DNA of 64,000 bases from Glandiceps talaboti (GCF_964340395.1 NC_135555.1:12961246-13025245); one strand, 5' to 3'. Counted from the stretch's first letter, positions 1-14,872 are shown. Notes: generated by a model not told the origin, from the sequence alone. Translations and numbers: made by a program.

Positions 1-1092
1 ATGGCGTGGTTAGGGGTGTGGTGTGGATGTGGATGTGTACGTGCACGTGATCACTTCTGCCTTTAGTCAACTGTTGCTTTTCTGCTAAGATATTGTTACA
101 TGGCGAACGTCACAAATATGACTTGAGGACGATTGTAGCATATATAAATAGACATTGAATTGAAGCACTGTCAAATTATAACAAACTGGATATACAGTGA
201 CTGTGTAGGTGCCAAAGTAACCTTTGTTCCTTTCTGTGCATATCCCTAGAAGGCAAATAGTTGCTCTATTCAATAGCGCATGTATTATCAAAGGTGGCCC
301 ACTCAGGTAAGAACCTTGTACGGTGACACTTTCATTATAAAATACATACGAGTCATTTAATACCCTAAGGTCGAAAGAAAATAATCCTTGAGTGACACTA
401 AATAAATGTTGGGGCAAGCCTTGGAACATTCCGGGCACATTTGTAACCATGGATATGACATTAGGGACCTATACACTGTGTAGTGCAACATCACTGTTGC
501 CAGTGACTAGCAGAACATTCTCTTTCTCGCGGCTGAACATTTAAATTTGAAAATACAACTTTTTTATCGGGAGAACCCCGTGGTCCATTATTTGTTGGTT
601 TGAACCAGTTTCTACATAGTTATATCAGCAAGGATGTATAATTTGTTCTCTTGTGACAATCATGTCCTCTCGAAAACACGTTTCGATATTCCAAAACTAA
701 AACCATCGTGAGAATTTGGAGTAAAACCTTGACGTCGATAACAGACAAATATGCTGTATAGTCTGTTAGTCTGTAATTACCATTTGACGCTGCCTTATAT
801 TTATGTTCGCAAAGCGAACTTCATTGCAACTGTACTGGTTTATTTTAGACGGTGTTTGCATTACGACAATAGTTGCCGTCAGATAACGGAAAGAAGTCGA
901 GAGTGTTTGAAATAAACCACTCTCACTAGAGTGAGTGGTCGAAATCCAATACATTAATCGAAACCTTACGTGTGTAAGTGAATGACGTCAATAACGACTT
1001 AACTCGGCGTGTTGGTTGCCTAGGTATTTCCTGAATGAGACTTTGTTAGGATTCCTTCATAGAACACATAGAGAATGTCGTTTTATCATGTC
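1..1092. other. Unassigned; one unrecognised long open stretch on the minus strand
   Basis: No recognised gene. On the minus strand an open frame runs from 450 to 85 (121 codons). The same frame reads like protein for about 20 codons further upstream, beyond a single in-frame TAG near 470. It has three N-glycosylation-type sites and an even amino-acid mix, but I recognise no domain and see no convincing splice acceptor. It may be a fragment of a decayed gene or chance. Confidence 0.3.
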
Positions 1093-1209
<117 letters not shown>

Positions 1210-1287
1210 AACAGTGCACAGTAGTGACAGTCAGTCAGACTGGCAGTTAGAAAAGGAGAGATTGAGCGACAATGATAGAGAACGCTG

Positions 1288-2390
<1,103 letters not shown>

Positions 2391-2750
2391 GCGTCTTACT
2401 CAGCTAAAATCATACTTATTGCTACATCTGGCTAAAATTGTTACTAACACTGCTACATTTTATATCTGGTTTGCCAAATATCTTACTAACAATAATTCTT
2501 TTCATTATTTGTCATCACAATGACTACATTTTCTTTTGCGTGAGACACCATTATCTAAGCAGATTATCACCAAATCTTATACATTGTAACAATGCACTTT
2601 TCTTCAGGCATGTTAATGGAACAATGTTACAATTGTACTTCCTCTGGTGCAAAACGATAAGATGTAACAAAGTTAATAAGATATTTGTGTAGGAGATAAT
2701 AACATGTGGTAATGTATGATTTTTGTGGAGCTAGGCAGCTATTTTTTTCA
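2391..2750. mobile_element. Family B inverted-repeat element, worn copy 1
   Basis: The left half holds diverged repeats of the type ATCTTACTAACAAT...GCTACATTTTATCGTCTGG. The right half holds the inverted form (TGTAACAA.GTTAATAAGAT). The middle shares with the copy at 5.4-5.8 kb a stretch containing CATTATCT, then ATACATTGTAACAA. The outer ends are not defined because the copy is worn. No coding capacity is visible. It looks like a non-autonomous DNA element built from ~44-bp subrepeats in opposite orientation. Confidence 0.55.
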
Positions 2751-5374
2751 TCTCAACTGCAGGCTCCAATTGTAAAGAAATGACAGTAAAAAACTATGAT
2801 CCAGAACTAATCATTAATACGTACAAAATTTGTTAATAATCTGTTTAATCGCCAGTAGATATTTTCAATTTCTGTCACTTTGTAGTTTAAATAATAATAC
2901 ACTAATAAAATAATACTTTGCATGTTAAAAGTGTGGATGGTAATGTTTACAATTGAACTTCTCACTTCTATTTGTTTTGGCCTTAGGCATGAAAAGAAAG
3001 TCATCCATCCGATTGTATTAACTCAACTTCTCTAAATTAGCATTCGTGACAGCCATGTGTATCCCTCTGTTCACCTCTCTACAAATGTACTTTTATGAAA
3101 TCTCGTATAATTCAATGTGATGTCACTGTAAGCGTTAAGCTGATTGCAGTTTCACACATCAAGTGCGGACATTTTAGATTTCAAGATAGCTAAATCATGA
3201 AACCCAAAGGTAACATTTGTCGAGTATGTAAAAGAATACCCTCGGGGTGAATGATTGTCCGGTCTATTTTATGTGCCGCTGTACTCTATTATGCATTAAT
3301 CACAAAGAACAAATGAGATCGTAGACGCCAGAACAACACCTTGGCTCGTTCATCTTTATAAATGTTTCATAAAACATTTTGAAAAAGGCCGAATATTCTT
3401 GGAGTTTTTGTACTCGTTTATTGCGCATGACATGTGAAGACGCAAGTTTACGTCATACACCCTGAAACTAGTCGAATATTTATGTCGTTTTTTGAACCCT
3501 TTTATTGCGTATAGCACTAGTGATGGGACACTTTTACGTCTCACATTTCTTTGATTTCGTAATCTTTTCTTTTTAATTTCCGCCGATGCTGTCATATCAC
3601 TATATGTGCAGTATATCAAATCCCACAGTCACAGCTGGAAAACAACAAAATACCCCTTCAGGCAGGGTTGCAAGGTAATATTTTAGTAGGCATTCCCTTA
3701 GGATAATCCCTCAAAGCGCCAAATGCCTCATAACCTCTGTATTTTAGGTCAAATGACTGAAAGCAACTGAGCAAAATTATTTTGTAAATCTTGCTCCGTC
3801 CATTCAATATAGACGAATCGCTCACATAATCACTTGGGTGAAGACATATGGGAGAAGTAGATGAAAATATTTCAAAATCATGTGACAGCTCTCAAATATG
3901 ATTACAGGGCTTACAGTTGTATATCTTTCTCTGATATGTTCATCATAATTTGATCCGATGACATTGATATTTATTTATAATACATTTGAAAGGATGTAGT
4001 CTCAATACTTTCAGCATACCCATTGATAGGTAGATGAAAGAAGCAGAATTCCATCTGGGCAGTATATTACCAGACTGTATTCTTATCTCGTCTGTCTTCT
4101 CTGACCGAGTCAGTAATAATCATTCACCGTGCTGATACGATAAAATGTAAATATTAAAGTATAGCGTTCTTTAAATATTTAACAACCCGGGTTGAAAAAT
4201 CAATGCATGGAAAGTCCTTCAGCAGTGCTATGACTCAATTAGTGGCGTATCGCAACTACGACCGTATCCCTATTCTGTTGTCGCCATGTGCAACTTATAT
4301 GAGATTTTACAAAATGAGAGACGAGACACATAATACTAAATCATCACGGCTTACCCTGCTTGCGACATTCTGGCAAAGATTACGTGCCACTTCATTTATT
4401 TCGTTTTATTGGAGATTTTGTTTCTCATGAATATTTTATTTTCGGTGTTACATGTTGTAATATATAGGTCAGAGTTTGCCTTGAGTTGTGGACATTAAAG
4501 ATTACATTGTAAGATGGATAAACGATTATGTGAATTCAAGGCTTCCTCGCAAATCTTTGTTTTTCGAAAATGATGTACTGCGGCTAGCTCGAAAGTACAG
4601 TAAATGTGCCGAATTATCGCTTATAATCTATAGATAAAATAACTTATTCAATCAGATTCTTATATTAAAGTGAAAGTACTCAACACGTGACAAATATTCT
4701 TTAATCTATTCATACAGCAATTTTCTGCTTTGAAATTTAACACCTCTTTTCTTCCACATTTTCGTTAATAGTACATTTAAATTGTACTACGTGTCACCAT
4801 CCATCACATACTTAGAAACGAACTCAGCTAGAATCCTATCCCTATCTATATTCAAATGTCGTTTAGTTAGGAATAAATAAGATATAAGGAAATGAGAAAT
4901 CGAAAATGTCCCCTGTATAGGAGGTAGAAGTATTAAAACGATTACCGCTCCATCATTAGATATATCAGACAAAGCTATGTACGGACTGTAATGTTGGTAG
5001 TGAAATTGCTAGAATCAGATTCGTTCAGACAAGATGATATAGTACCAATCATTAAACAAAGGTTGAAACTGTGATGTTGAATTGTCCCAGTCAATATAGA
5101 TATTGAACATTTTATGTTCTATCGTAACTGTAAATCAAACCACACCTCGATAAACTTAGTATTAACCGGTAATGAAGTTCAGCAAATGCCACAACATATA
5201 TCAAAAGTTATAGGACATAATAAATATGTCAAACGAGTAGCCTGCAGGCCAGGGAGGGGTTAAATTCCTGATACAAAATAATAATCTTACAAAAGCAAAC
5301 AAATCTAAATATCCAATAAAAATAACAATTCCCGTCTACAGTTGTAACTTTTATCAAAAGAAGGCAATTTGACT
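2751..5374. other. Non-coding, nothing recognised
   Basis: AT-rich sequence with only short open frames (the longest about 87 codons at 3,356-3,619, minus, with no recognisable domain). I see no RNA gene or array. Confidence 0.6.
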
Positions 5375-5835
5375 GGTAACAAAATGTCGTCTGGCCCAAC
5401 AAAAATCTTACTCATACTGCAACATTTTGTCGTCTGAATCTACAAAAGTGTTTTTTAACATTGCTTGTTTTCTTCGTCTGACATGACAACAATCGTACTA
5501 ATAATGCTACATTTTCTTTACGTCAGTACTTAACCATTATCTTTAATAGCAAATCGTCGCCAATCATATACATTGTAACAACAAACATTTTTTTGCCAGG
5601 CATATCAATGGATTATAATGTAACAAACTGCACTTCAATTTGTGTCATGCCATACGATAACATGTAACAATGCTAAGACAATTTTTGACGAGTCAGACAT
5701 TTAGCAATGTTTGTTGGATGTGTGTTGAGCCAGACGATAAGCTTTAGCATTATTAGTAGGAGATATTTATCGAGCAAGGCAATAAAAATGTAGTATGTCG
5801 GTCAGATGTTTGTAGAACCAGGTGACGATTTGTTT
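5375..5835. mobile_element. Family B inverted-repeat element, copy 2
   Basis: The left side has repeats containing CGTCTGG..CAACAAAAATCTTACTCATACTGCAACATTTT-type units, as in the copies at 2.4 and 19.3 kb. From about 5,650 the same units appear inverted (GTAACAATGCTAAGAC, TTTAGCAATGTTTG, GAGCCAGACGATAA). The central stretch (CATTATCT...ATACATTGTAACAA) matches copy 1. No open frame is conserved between copies, which suggests a non-autonomous foldback or MITE-like element. Confidence 0.65.
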
Positions 5836-6362
5836 CATGGTAACCAGCATTCATTATAACTGCCTTTACTCTGTTAAGTTAGCGAAAGAAACACTTGTTC
5901 TACTAATCTCATTTTACGTATACCAACCAAACCCAACTTTTAAATTCTACTTTCTTCGCTCATGAAACTGATACAGTAACTGAATCTTTCGCCCAAATGC
6001 ATACTTTGAACACCGGGTTAATTCATCGAATTTAATTGCACGTCTGTCGGTACGTGTTATGCTAATGACTACATAATGTGAAACGCGTTTACGATATACA
6101 TGCCTAAAGGTCAAGTTTGAACATTCAAATGTCAACAATTTACTCAAGGGATCTTGAACGAAATTCACAGCCTTTCATGCCTAGAATCAACAATGAATGC
6201 ACTCTAGGTAATCTTTCTACTTTGATGTAAGATCAGAGCAATTGATTTCTGCCCTTGCACAAGAGGGGACTGTGTGGCAAGTTAGTCATCTGACTAATGG
6301 TATACGTATTTGTGGTTAATTAGTCATATTTAGCAGGAATGATAATAACACACATGAGTAGA
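5836..6362. other. Non-coding, nothing recognised
   Basis: No recognised gene or repeat. A 73-codon minus-strand frame (5,947-6,168) has no domain signature. Confidence 0.6.
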
Positions 6363-6376
6363 CATACATACATACA

Positions 6377-6410
<34 letters not shown>

Positions 6411-6620
6411 CATACATACACACACATACATACATACATACATACATACATACATACATACATACATACATACATACATACATACGCACGCACTCACGCG
6501 CGCGCACACACACATACATACATACATATGCACGCACGCACGCACGCGCACACACACACACATACATACATACATACATACATACATACATACATACATA
6601 CATACATACACATACATACA

Positions 6621-6654
<34 letters not shown>

Positions 6655-6668
6655 CATACATATATAAA
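6363..6668. repeat. (CATA)n microsatellite with (CGCA)/(CA) interruptions
   Basis: About 300 bp of CATA tetranucleotides, interrupted near 6,485-6,560 by CGCA, GCGC and CA tracts. All long frames across it are repeat translations. Confidence 0.97.
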
Positions 6669-6829
6669 CACATGGAACAGCGAGAGAATGACAAAATAAC
6701 CAAAACTAATCCTTCCAATATGACTGCAGAAGGGTGATATGGAATAATTGACACGTGTTTCTCACTTTTATTGTTCTATTCTTGTCTTTGGAGCAGTGTT
6801 TGTAGTGCTATATATTAAAGTGTTTTGGT

Positions 6830-7795
6830 AAAATTAAAAAAAAAAAGGGGGGGGTTTAAGCAATTCATAGAAGCTGAAAGGGTTCATTTAAAGTCTTGTA
6901 AACATTTCTTGGGAGCGGGCCAAAAGATATCCAACGAAGCTGTACTTTGCAATTGCGGAAAAACGCCACTATTCATAAAGTCAGTCACAAAAACCATCAA
7001 ATATTGGTTACGCCTTACTGAACCCACAGACGACAGAATAGTCAGGCATGCGTACAAATTGATGTATAAAATGGATCAAAATGGCTACACATCTTGGGCT
7101 ACAGAAATTAAGCATATTTTGTGTACATATGGCTTTGGTATAGTCTGGTTAGCACAAGGGGTGGGGATAATAACAAGTTTATAATAGAATTCCAACAACC
7201 TATATCTGATGTTTATAAACAGCAATGGTTTAGTGAAGTATGTTCCAGGGATAAGCTAAGACTGTAGTAGTACAGTAATTTCAAAAGCATGTTAGAACCA
7301 GAAAAATATCAGTGAATGAAATTACAGAGTTGAAATACAGACATGCCTTGTCAAGAATGAGATGTTCATGTCTTATAGTCTTAGAATTCAGCAGGGGCGC
7401 TATACTGGTATTGACATTGAAGATAGGATTTGTGAAATATGCTTAGGAGGTATCGAATACGAATATCATTTCATACTTGTATGTCCATTATATCAAAATT
7501 AAAGTTGTCTCCTATCAAATTACTATAGACGTTTTCCAACCCGTGTTGAATAAATTCTATATAATTTGCTAAGGTCTAATTCCACAGCTGTGTTGAGGAA
7601 TCTTGGTAAATTTGTTTTTAAAGCTATGGGTTCAAGACAAGAATTTTATATTTGGAAGCTTGATATTGCTTGATAGGTTTATACGTTTCTACAACATTTT
7701 ACAACCTGTTATACTGTATTCTGTTTTTCATTAAGTTATGTAATTGTCATTTTGGCCTGTGGCCTGAAGACGAATGGACAAAAAATATATATTAA
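6830..7795 (+). mobile_element. Decayed non-LTR retrotransposon (LINE), C-terminal ORF2 remnant and 3' UTR
   Basis: The fragment covers the region after the reverse-transcriptase core. It opens with a frame reading NEAVLCNCGKTPLFI, then IKYWLRLTE and GFGIVWLAQGVG, which is the conserved C-terminal pattern of many animal LINEs. The reading frame shifts near 7,162 (continuing FIIEFQQPISDVYKQQW) and hits a stop near 7,267. It resumes near 7,310 as ISVNEITELKYRHALSRMRC and in another frame from about 7,397 as GRYTGIDIEDRICEICLGG followed by HFILVCPLYQN. That last part is the CCHC-like terminal motif of these elements. A non-coding tail with GGCCTGTGGCCTGAAG near 7,757 follows. The frameshifts and stops show a dead, 5'-truncated copy. 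I cannot name the clade confidently (a CR1, L2 or Jockey-like relative is possible). Confidence 0.85.
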
Positions 7796-10700
7796 AGTTT
7801 TACATTACGTATATTTATAATAGTATATTTCAAAACGAACATGTAGATTAAACGCTGGCAATAGTAATTTCACCTACTACTACTAACACTTACGTCCTCA
7901 GTAATAGTAAAAAATAACAAGACATTGAAATCACTGACCCTGTGAGAAATGATGAGTCACGAAATAAGAACGTGCCTCTTTTTATCCCCCGGCTGCATTT
8001 GTAAACTTTGATTGTTGCCATGACATCGAGATGCTAACGACGTCTGTTTTGATATTGTGCATCAGATGCAATATTCTTTTGACAGATAATCTACAATAAC
8101 TAGACTTATCAGCATCTGTAGTTTTCTTCTTTTCATTATTTCCTAGTAGTCGCAATTTTGTAAATTGATATGAATTGCCCCGGTGTCGCCAATGCGATGA
8201 ATACAGACTCTCGTGTTTAGGCCGCTGTATATTGTCTGTTGTGTTGGGTGTAAGACAGACTATGTACAATGTATGTATGTATGTATGTATGTATGTATGT
8301 ATGGCATGCATGCGCATGTATTCATGTATTTATTTATTTACTTAATTATTTATGCATATTGACTTGCATTCTTATTTGGTCTTTACTCCGAAAAAATGAC
8401 AGTCTGTATACTATTACTTTATACAACATTGTAAATCATTGTACATTAGAAGACATTTTAACACTTTTAATAGGTAATATTTTACATATGGTTGGCGTAC
8501 GTGTTAGTTATTTTAAGAGCAAGTCATCAAAATATCATTATTAACACAAAATGCATTAGCTGGCCTAAGATGGAATAAGAACATGTAAATAAGAACATGT
8601 AAATAACAATTACATGCTCCCTCGGGGTATAATATATGATCAAAAAAATTTTTAAGTCTGATTTCTGACGATGTGTTTTCTAGATTTTGCACTTCAGACA
8701 CATTCTAAATGGTAAATTCGACAATTCTTTTCCCCATTTATACCTTTGTGATTCTGTCACAAATTTCAAATGGAGTCTCCTTTGTGGTATAATGACGTCA
8801 CAAGCCACTTAAGGTAGCACTTTTCACGTGATGTTTAGTAGTTTTGTATGTCTTAAGAATGCGATGAACGACTGTGAGTATAATGTTTTGTCGACTAATG
8901 GCGGCCTAATCTTCATTTGTTTTCAGTAATTAGGAACAATCTGAAACCATTCTAGCATGATTTGATCTGTTTCAAGTACACGCTCATTTTTTTATTGTGA
9001 GTGGGCTTGGTATAGTATCAGGTTTAAATCCAGCTCCGAATGCTTCCTTGTAGCCAGTCATGCATTTCCCACATACAACAGAGACTTCTTAAGGTCCCTT
9101 TCAGCATCTAAATCCGTTCAGCGCTCGCTTCATCTTCCCGTGTGTAAAAATGTGTAAAGTATATTGTTCCTGACAGACAGACACATACAGACGCTATTCG
9201 TTTGAAATTTAACGTCTAGTAATCTCCTGTAACCCTGATGATATGGTAATGACTGTTCCACACTAAGCGAGAGAATGCTTTCATAAACTGACGTGAATCG
9301 TTCGTCATTCGTCAGTGTAATAGCATTAAAACTTTTTTTAAAGCTATGTAAAACCCCTCGTTAACTCTTTCCGTTTTCTTTCAGTGGAAATTCTCAACAC
9401 GTAGACACAATTCTTTGTAGCTATCTTTGCTCTCATTATTTATAACTGGCTGTAATTGAAATGTAGTTCAATTCATTATACAGGCTGCAAATACGGCTTT
9501 TTTTCTTTGAATATTTAATGATCTTACATTAGCCTTTATGGTTTTTCCCCACAGCGATTTTTTTTATACTCACAGCTGCATCTGCAGTATTATAGATCTG
9601 AGAAAGTATGAGATTTTTTGTCCCTGGCAGGGGATTGTAAAATATGTGAATGGCGACTTCTCTATATAATTTCAATTCCTCTGTTATGTGTCTCCGGTTT
9701 CCATTATTGTTTGCTGGATATTATATAGTAAATGGCATTTGGAACAGTATTTCATTTCAATTCTTGTTTGCTGGTTATTTTGACGCAATAGCATCATGGG
9801 CAGTAATATTCAACGATTGTACAACTGTAGAATTATTGGTAAAAATTCAAGGATGTGTTGAGTTTTACTCCTTGCTTTTTTCCTTGTACAAACACTCCTC
9901 ACCTTACTATTAATAGTTGTTCACAGATTCAGGGACTTGCAATTTGAAACTCTGACATATTTATACGTTTGAAAATTTCGAAGAAAAAAAAACACCGCAA
10001 GCGATTTTTCCATTTCATATTTCACTCGTTCGCAAAGGCTGTTTTCATTTCCTGTGGTCTAACCTTTAGATGTATCAAAACCACGTCGTGTAGATACTCA
10101 GGCAATTTTAGTATAAACTTAACCTTCCAAATACCTGTTGAAACATGCGGTGGCATCAGCGTGTCATAAATAATTCTGCCTTTATCTGCCGCAACACTTG
10201 AAGACTCTTCTCATAAATGTATAATGTTCTTCAGCGTCTTTTTCTAAACCCTAAATGAACTGAATATGACGGTTGGAACGAGTGACTCGAAATAAATATT
10301 AATGACCATGACTTTTCGAGTTGCATTCTAAGCAACAATGTGAGGTCAACTAAGAGAGAAACCATGTATTCATAGTGCAAAAACGCGATTCGTTAGGTCA
10401 AACCTATGTGTCTAGGTATTTCCTTCATCGTCAGAAAAAAAGGTATGTTCCTGATTAAAAGTGCGGTTTGTACACCCATTGTATTGATTATATGTATTGT
10501 AGACATTATTCAAACCGACACAATACAACTGAATGTCAGCGAAGTCATGCCTGGATGCATTCACTGAGTTACTTTACTCTACCCTAGGTATATGCATTCC
10601 TTGCATTATTTAATGAAACATGGCAATAATTTGAAATTGAATTTGTAGATTCTGATTAGTACAAAAAATACGAAAGGCTCTCAATCGTTCCTATACTAAA

Positions 10701-12549
10701 AATAATGGCACATGTGTCAGAAAGAACTTTGTATTATTAAATCTTAAATGTTAGTCGAGAAATCGAGTCCGTTTTTAATGAATTCATGACATTTTATCAC
10801 TGCCTCGGGATAGAGTTTAATACAGTATATAACGGGCGCCTATATGTTTGACAATATAATGGGTAAGCTATCCACGATCCACCAAACATTTGGTTCTGAC
10901 AGCACGATTGGTTTCCATGGTAACAATGGGGTCATTGGAATAGTATACGTAACGTAGTGCATAAACTGGCATTTTGATTCGAAAAATAACTGGAACATTT
11001 CATGGTAATGATGTTGAACAGCTGGTCAAGGTCAGGTTTGAAGTCTCTGTTTTCTCGTGAATGGCAAACAGAGACGAGAAGATTTTGCAAAGAAAAGCTT
11101 GAGTAAATATCGTATCGCCTTGTCAGAATACACAATATTAGTCTATCATATTACATGCAGAGATCGATATTAATGTTGCTTTTTGGAAAATTATACCGTA
11201 TTGATTTTATCGGCTTTGTTGTACGGGCAAACGTGACCTTATTTTTTTGGATATAGTTAGGCATTTTTAGAAACTACAAGATTCAGACAAATATTTGATA
11301 ATTAAAAATATATATTAAAATATACTTTTGTTGTATATTTTTATCGAGACTGAATATAAAATACAGGTCAACGTATCAAGTTAACTGTTTTTCAAATATC
11401 GAGATTTAACTAGGTCGTACTGGCAATGATTGAAAATTACTTGTAGACAGTAATGCGGACGCCTGGTGACACGTGGAGAGGAAGAAAGATGAGGAACAAA
11501 ATATTAGTTGCATATTAAGGGGGAAAAATAAGATTCCGATAACATGGCCTCGGAAAATTGGGTAAGTCCCACTGGGTAGGTTGGGATTTTATTTCATTTT
11601 ATTTTATCTTTTTAATTGTAATACTTTTTGAAAAATATTGCTTCGACACAAAAAACAAACAATTTTAATGTTCAGAATACTCATTCTGTGATACTTTGAT
11701 GAAATATGTACAGACATCACTGGGGAAAGAAAACATACATACATGAAGGTCAAGAAGACAAAGAATTTCTTATCTTTTTTATTTGAAATGGTTTTTTTTT
11801 TTATGTTTAGGCTTAAACTATAGAGTCGGTCGAGTTATCGGAAACACACAATTTTTTCCTTTGGCCTATACAAAAACGTCATTGGTAGTTGTATTTTCCG
11901 AACAGGAATGCGTCTTGACAGATTATGTGTTAGGAGATGTCAGATTGCACAGCGATACCATCATGATAATATGCTCAACTACAGCTTGAGTTGAACTGGG
12001 CAGTATTAACTACTCTATGACCAATTTAAAGTGAAGGCGTGGAAATGAAGCCGTATAATCGGTTAAATGGCCCTACTTATTAAGAAGAAAGTGAACAGAA
12101 TTAATCACAGAGCAAAAAAACATGATTGTCAAACGAACGGTACAGAGCGAGCTTCATATAACATTTGAGAATGAGTGTATGAGGAAAGCTCGTGCTATGG
12201 TTTCACGTAGATATTTTGCCATGCATCTTTCATAAGTTCTATCTGCTTGCAAAATATAATAGTCGATATTTCTTGCGGTCTTGTTCGGGTATATTGTAAT
12301 TCTACATTTATTGTGCACAAAATAATGTCCTCCTAATCGATAATTTTGTTCTTACAGTAGGTGATATTGACTAACTACTGATAAAATGGGTTGAATGACA
12401 ATATTATTCTCTGTGGAATATGGCCTTTAAAGACTGGGTTTCAAAATAGCATTTGAACGTGTCGACGACGATATGTAATATATACCCTTGGTGAAACCCA
12501 TATATTAATAAAATATCTCAACTCTATATACGACTATATTCGTACTTAC
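7796..12549. other. Non-coding; possibly first intron of the gene starting at 12,649
   Basis: No exon was recognised. It contains a short (TATG)n run at about 8,269-8,303. A 111-codon minus frame (8,317-7,982) begins inside that microsatellite and has no recognisable domain. The signal-peptide exon at 12,649-12,550 splices leftward, so some of this stretch is probably intronic. Confidence 0.5.
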
Positions 12550-12649
12550 CAACTTGCCAGGCTGTACACAACACTGAAAGCACACACAGGATGCACGTCA
12601 ACGTGCTCAACATACAACCATAGAAAATTGACGCATATTTGTTCAACAT
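12550..12649 (-). CDS. Putative first coding exon: signal peptide of a secreted or membrane protein
   Basis: On the minus strand the ATG at 12,649-12,647 opens a 33-codon reading frame: a short charged start (MLNKYAS), a long hydrophobic stretch rich in Cys, Leu and Val (near residues 8-29), then TAWQV. It ends one base into a codon at a consensus donor (G then GTAAGTA, intron from 12,549). An in-frame TAG lies 27 bases upstream of the ATG, so this is the first Met of the frame. A signal-peptide exon ending in phase 1 is the usual first exon of genes built from phase-1 extracellular modules. No partner exon was recognised to the left. It cannot be the start of the CUB/LDLa gene, which ends at 28.7 kb on the same strand. 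The product is unknown. Confidence 0.5.
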
Positions 12650-14872
12650 GTTGTCAATATTCGGGTATAAAATCTAGACTGTATGCCATGCAGCTGTGAC
12701 TTATGTCCTTACACTGTGAACACACACGGTTCCTTGCATGTCATGTACTGTAACAGGCACATGTCCGCCATGTCGCACAGTGCGTTACAGAGCGACCACA
12801 AAACACTCATTACAACCGTACTTTCACGACTGAGTAAGAAAACGGTGTAGTATTCTGCCAATTCCTGTAACTCGTGTATATTTAGTCACGTTGCCTCTCG
12901 TAGTAACACGCTATTATCTGAATCACACGGGTTCTGGAAGATCACCTTAAACCACCGCTATCTAGGTCGTGTCTCCGAGAGAGTTTAATCCGGGAGTAGT
13001 TTAAAATGAAAATCGTCACTGAATCACCGTACGCTCCTCCCAATATTTCAAACTCGATTTCTTCATAAACGACAGAGAGATAAGATAAGATAGAACAATC
13101 TACAACCCCTAACTCGTCACGGCCGTGGAGTCTACTTGCTGTATGCTGATGGACACATAAGATATATTGATGCTTTAATATTCAAGACATACGTCATACA
13201 GCACGATGAATTTAATAGGATCACCTGGTGCTGTTTCTGTCATTCCGGTTCAATGCTTCTATGAAAGATAAGTTCGAGTTTTTAAATCCTGAGGAAATGA
13301 CGAGGAATTTATAGGAAGAGCGGACTCATTTGTCCTTAAGATACAGTCAAGAGCTCCAATGACGTGTCAACTTTTTATGACCATTGATCACAATGATGCA
13401 TCATCCCTGTCAGTGCCGTGGCAACGACCTGCTTCGTGGAAAAGACAATGAAAGACGACACGTTTCTCCGACGTAAAACACGATTTGAAATGATCTTGGC
13501 AGTCGGTCTTTGTAACTCATTAGTATTGCACTAGCGGTTGTAATATGCAATGAAGGCAATTGGATACTTGTATGTTCCTGTGTAATCAATAGGTCTGTGC
13601 CGTTCCTAATTAGCATATACAGTACGTGGTGACTGTATATGGGCCACCGCACAATGTTCGAAATCACTGTGGTGCATCTAAAACAAAAAAAATGGAACTG
13701 TCTCAGCTCAGATTGTCGTAGTTACTTTGATCTTTGGTTGTTCGAATCTAGAAACATGAGCAACTGATTAGATATTAGCTGCAAGATATATGTAAACTAA
13801 TGCCATTAATTTGTTCCTCCAAAGCTGGAAAGGTTATTAGCTTCGATTACTCTTTTCTAATTAAATTGTGATTTGGTTTTATTTGCAGTGTTGCTTTACC
13901 AGTTTTAATCACTATCTTGATCACGTTTAAAATTCAGTGATTTACTTTTCAAATTTGAAAGAGTGTAGCCTATTGATTGATCCATTTGAAAGGCTATTTC
14001 TCAAAGCAGTGTAGAGTTTGAAAAGTGATGGATAATGGTGACGTAAGATGCTATAAATAGAATGAGATCTCGAAGACGTTTTATTTACAGATAAACTAAA
14101 CTAGCTACGAAAGAAATCAAAGTGATTGACTGGATCTCTTTAAATTTCCCATTTCTCATAGACTTCTAGTCACAATATGCAATATTTTCCAGTCGAGTGG
14201 CTTTCTATTCACATTCACATGTAAATTCACATCACGAATAAAACTTTCCATTGGGATTCACACGGTAAATCAGGAACAGGGAATAGAACTTTGTTGAGAT
14301 TTAGACCGTCATTCGACCGTTGGGAATTGAAAATATATTCGAGGCATGCACCGATTGAGATGCTGGTGGACTATGCACAATATGTCTTCCTCACTGCTGT
14401 TATCACACGGTAATCTGACTTGATATCTCGCGAATCGTGATGAGAAATAACTTTCAAATGTACAAAATAAAATACCATCAACATTTTGTGGCTTAGACTG
14501 TAAGATAAATCGTGTCGCTCAGGCCTACTCAGTCTTACCTTTAGCGAGTGCTTATTCTTGTCTGTGATATTATGTATTTTCTGACGAATCTACTAAAAAG
14601 TTACATTCCCTTTCCATAAAACATTCTCTACGACATCCTTGGGATTAATGGAAGCATTGATTTTTAACAATTTAATGTTTACTTTTATTGCCACATCATT
14701 TACACCACTTGTAAGTAGCAGACATTGGAAACGTACACAAACAAATTGACACATGAATAAATGATACGCGATATACTATCCTGTGTCGATCATGCATTAT
14801 ACATGACTGCAAAATGACATTTTCACATACGGACATATACATTGAGATATACTGCGGATTGTATAAAATAGA

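Noticed and set aside
6316-6754. Open frames of His-Thr-Tyr-Ile or Met-Tyr-Val-Cys repeats (also at 31.6-32.0, 36.1-36.45 and 63.5-63.8 kb)
   Set aside because: They are translations of tetranucleotide, hexanucleotide or dinucleotide repeats in all frames and on both strands.
13730-13760. GTTCGAATC as a tRNA B-box
   Set aside because: No matching A-box, acceptor stem or anticodon arm can be formed around it. No tRNA gene was found elsewhere in the window by the same reading.
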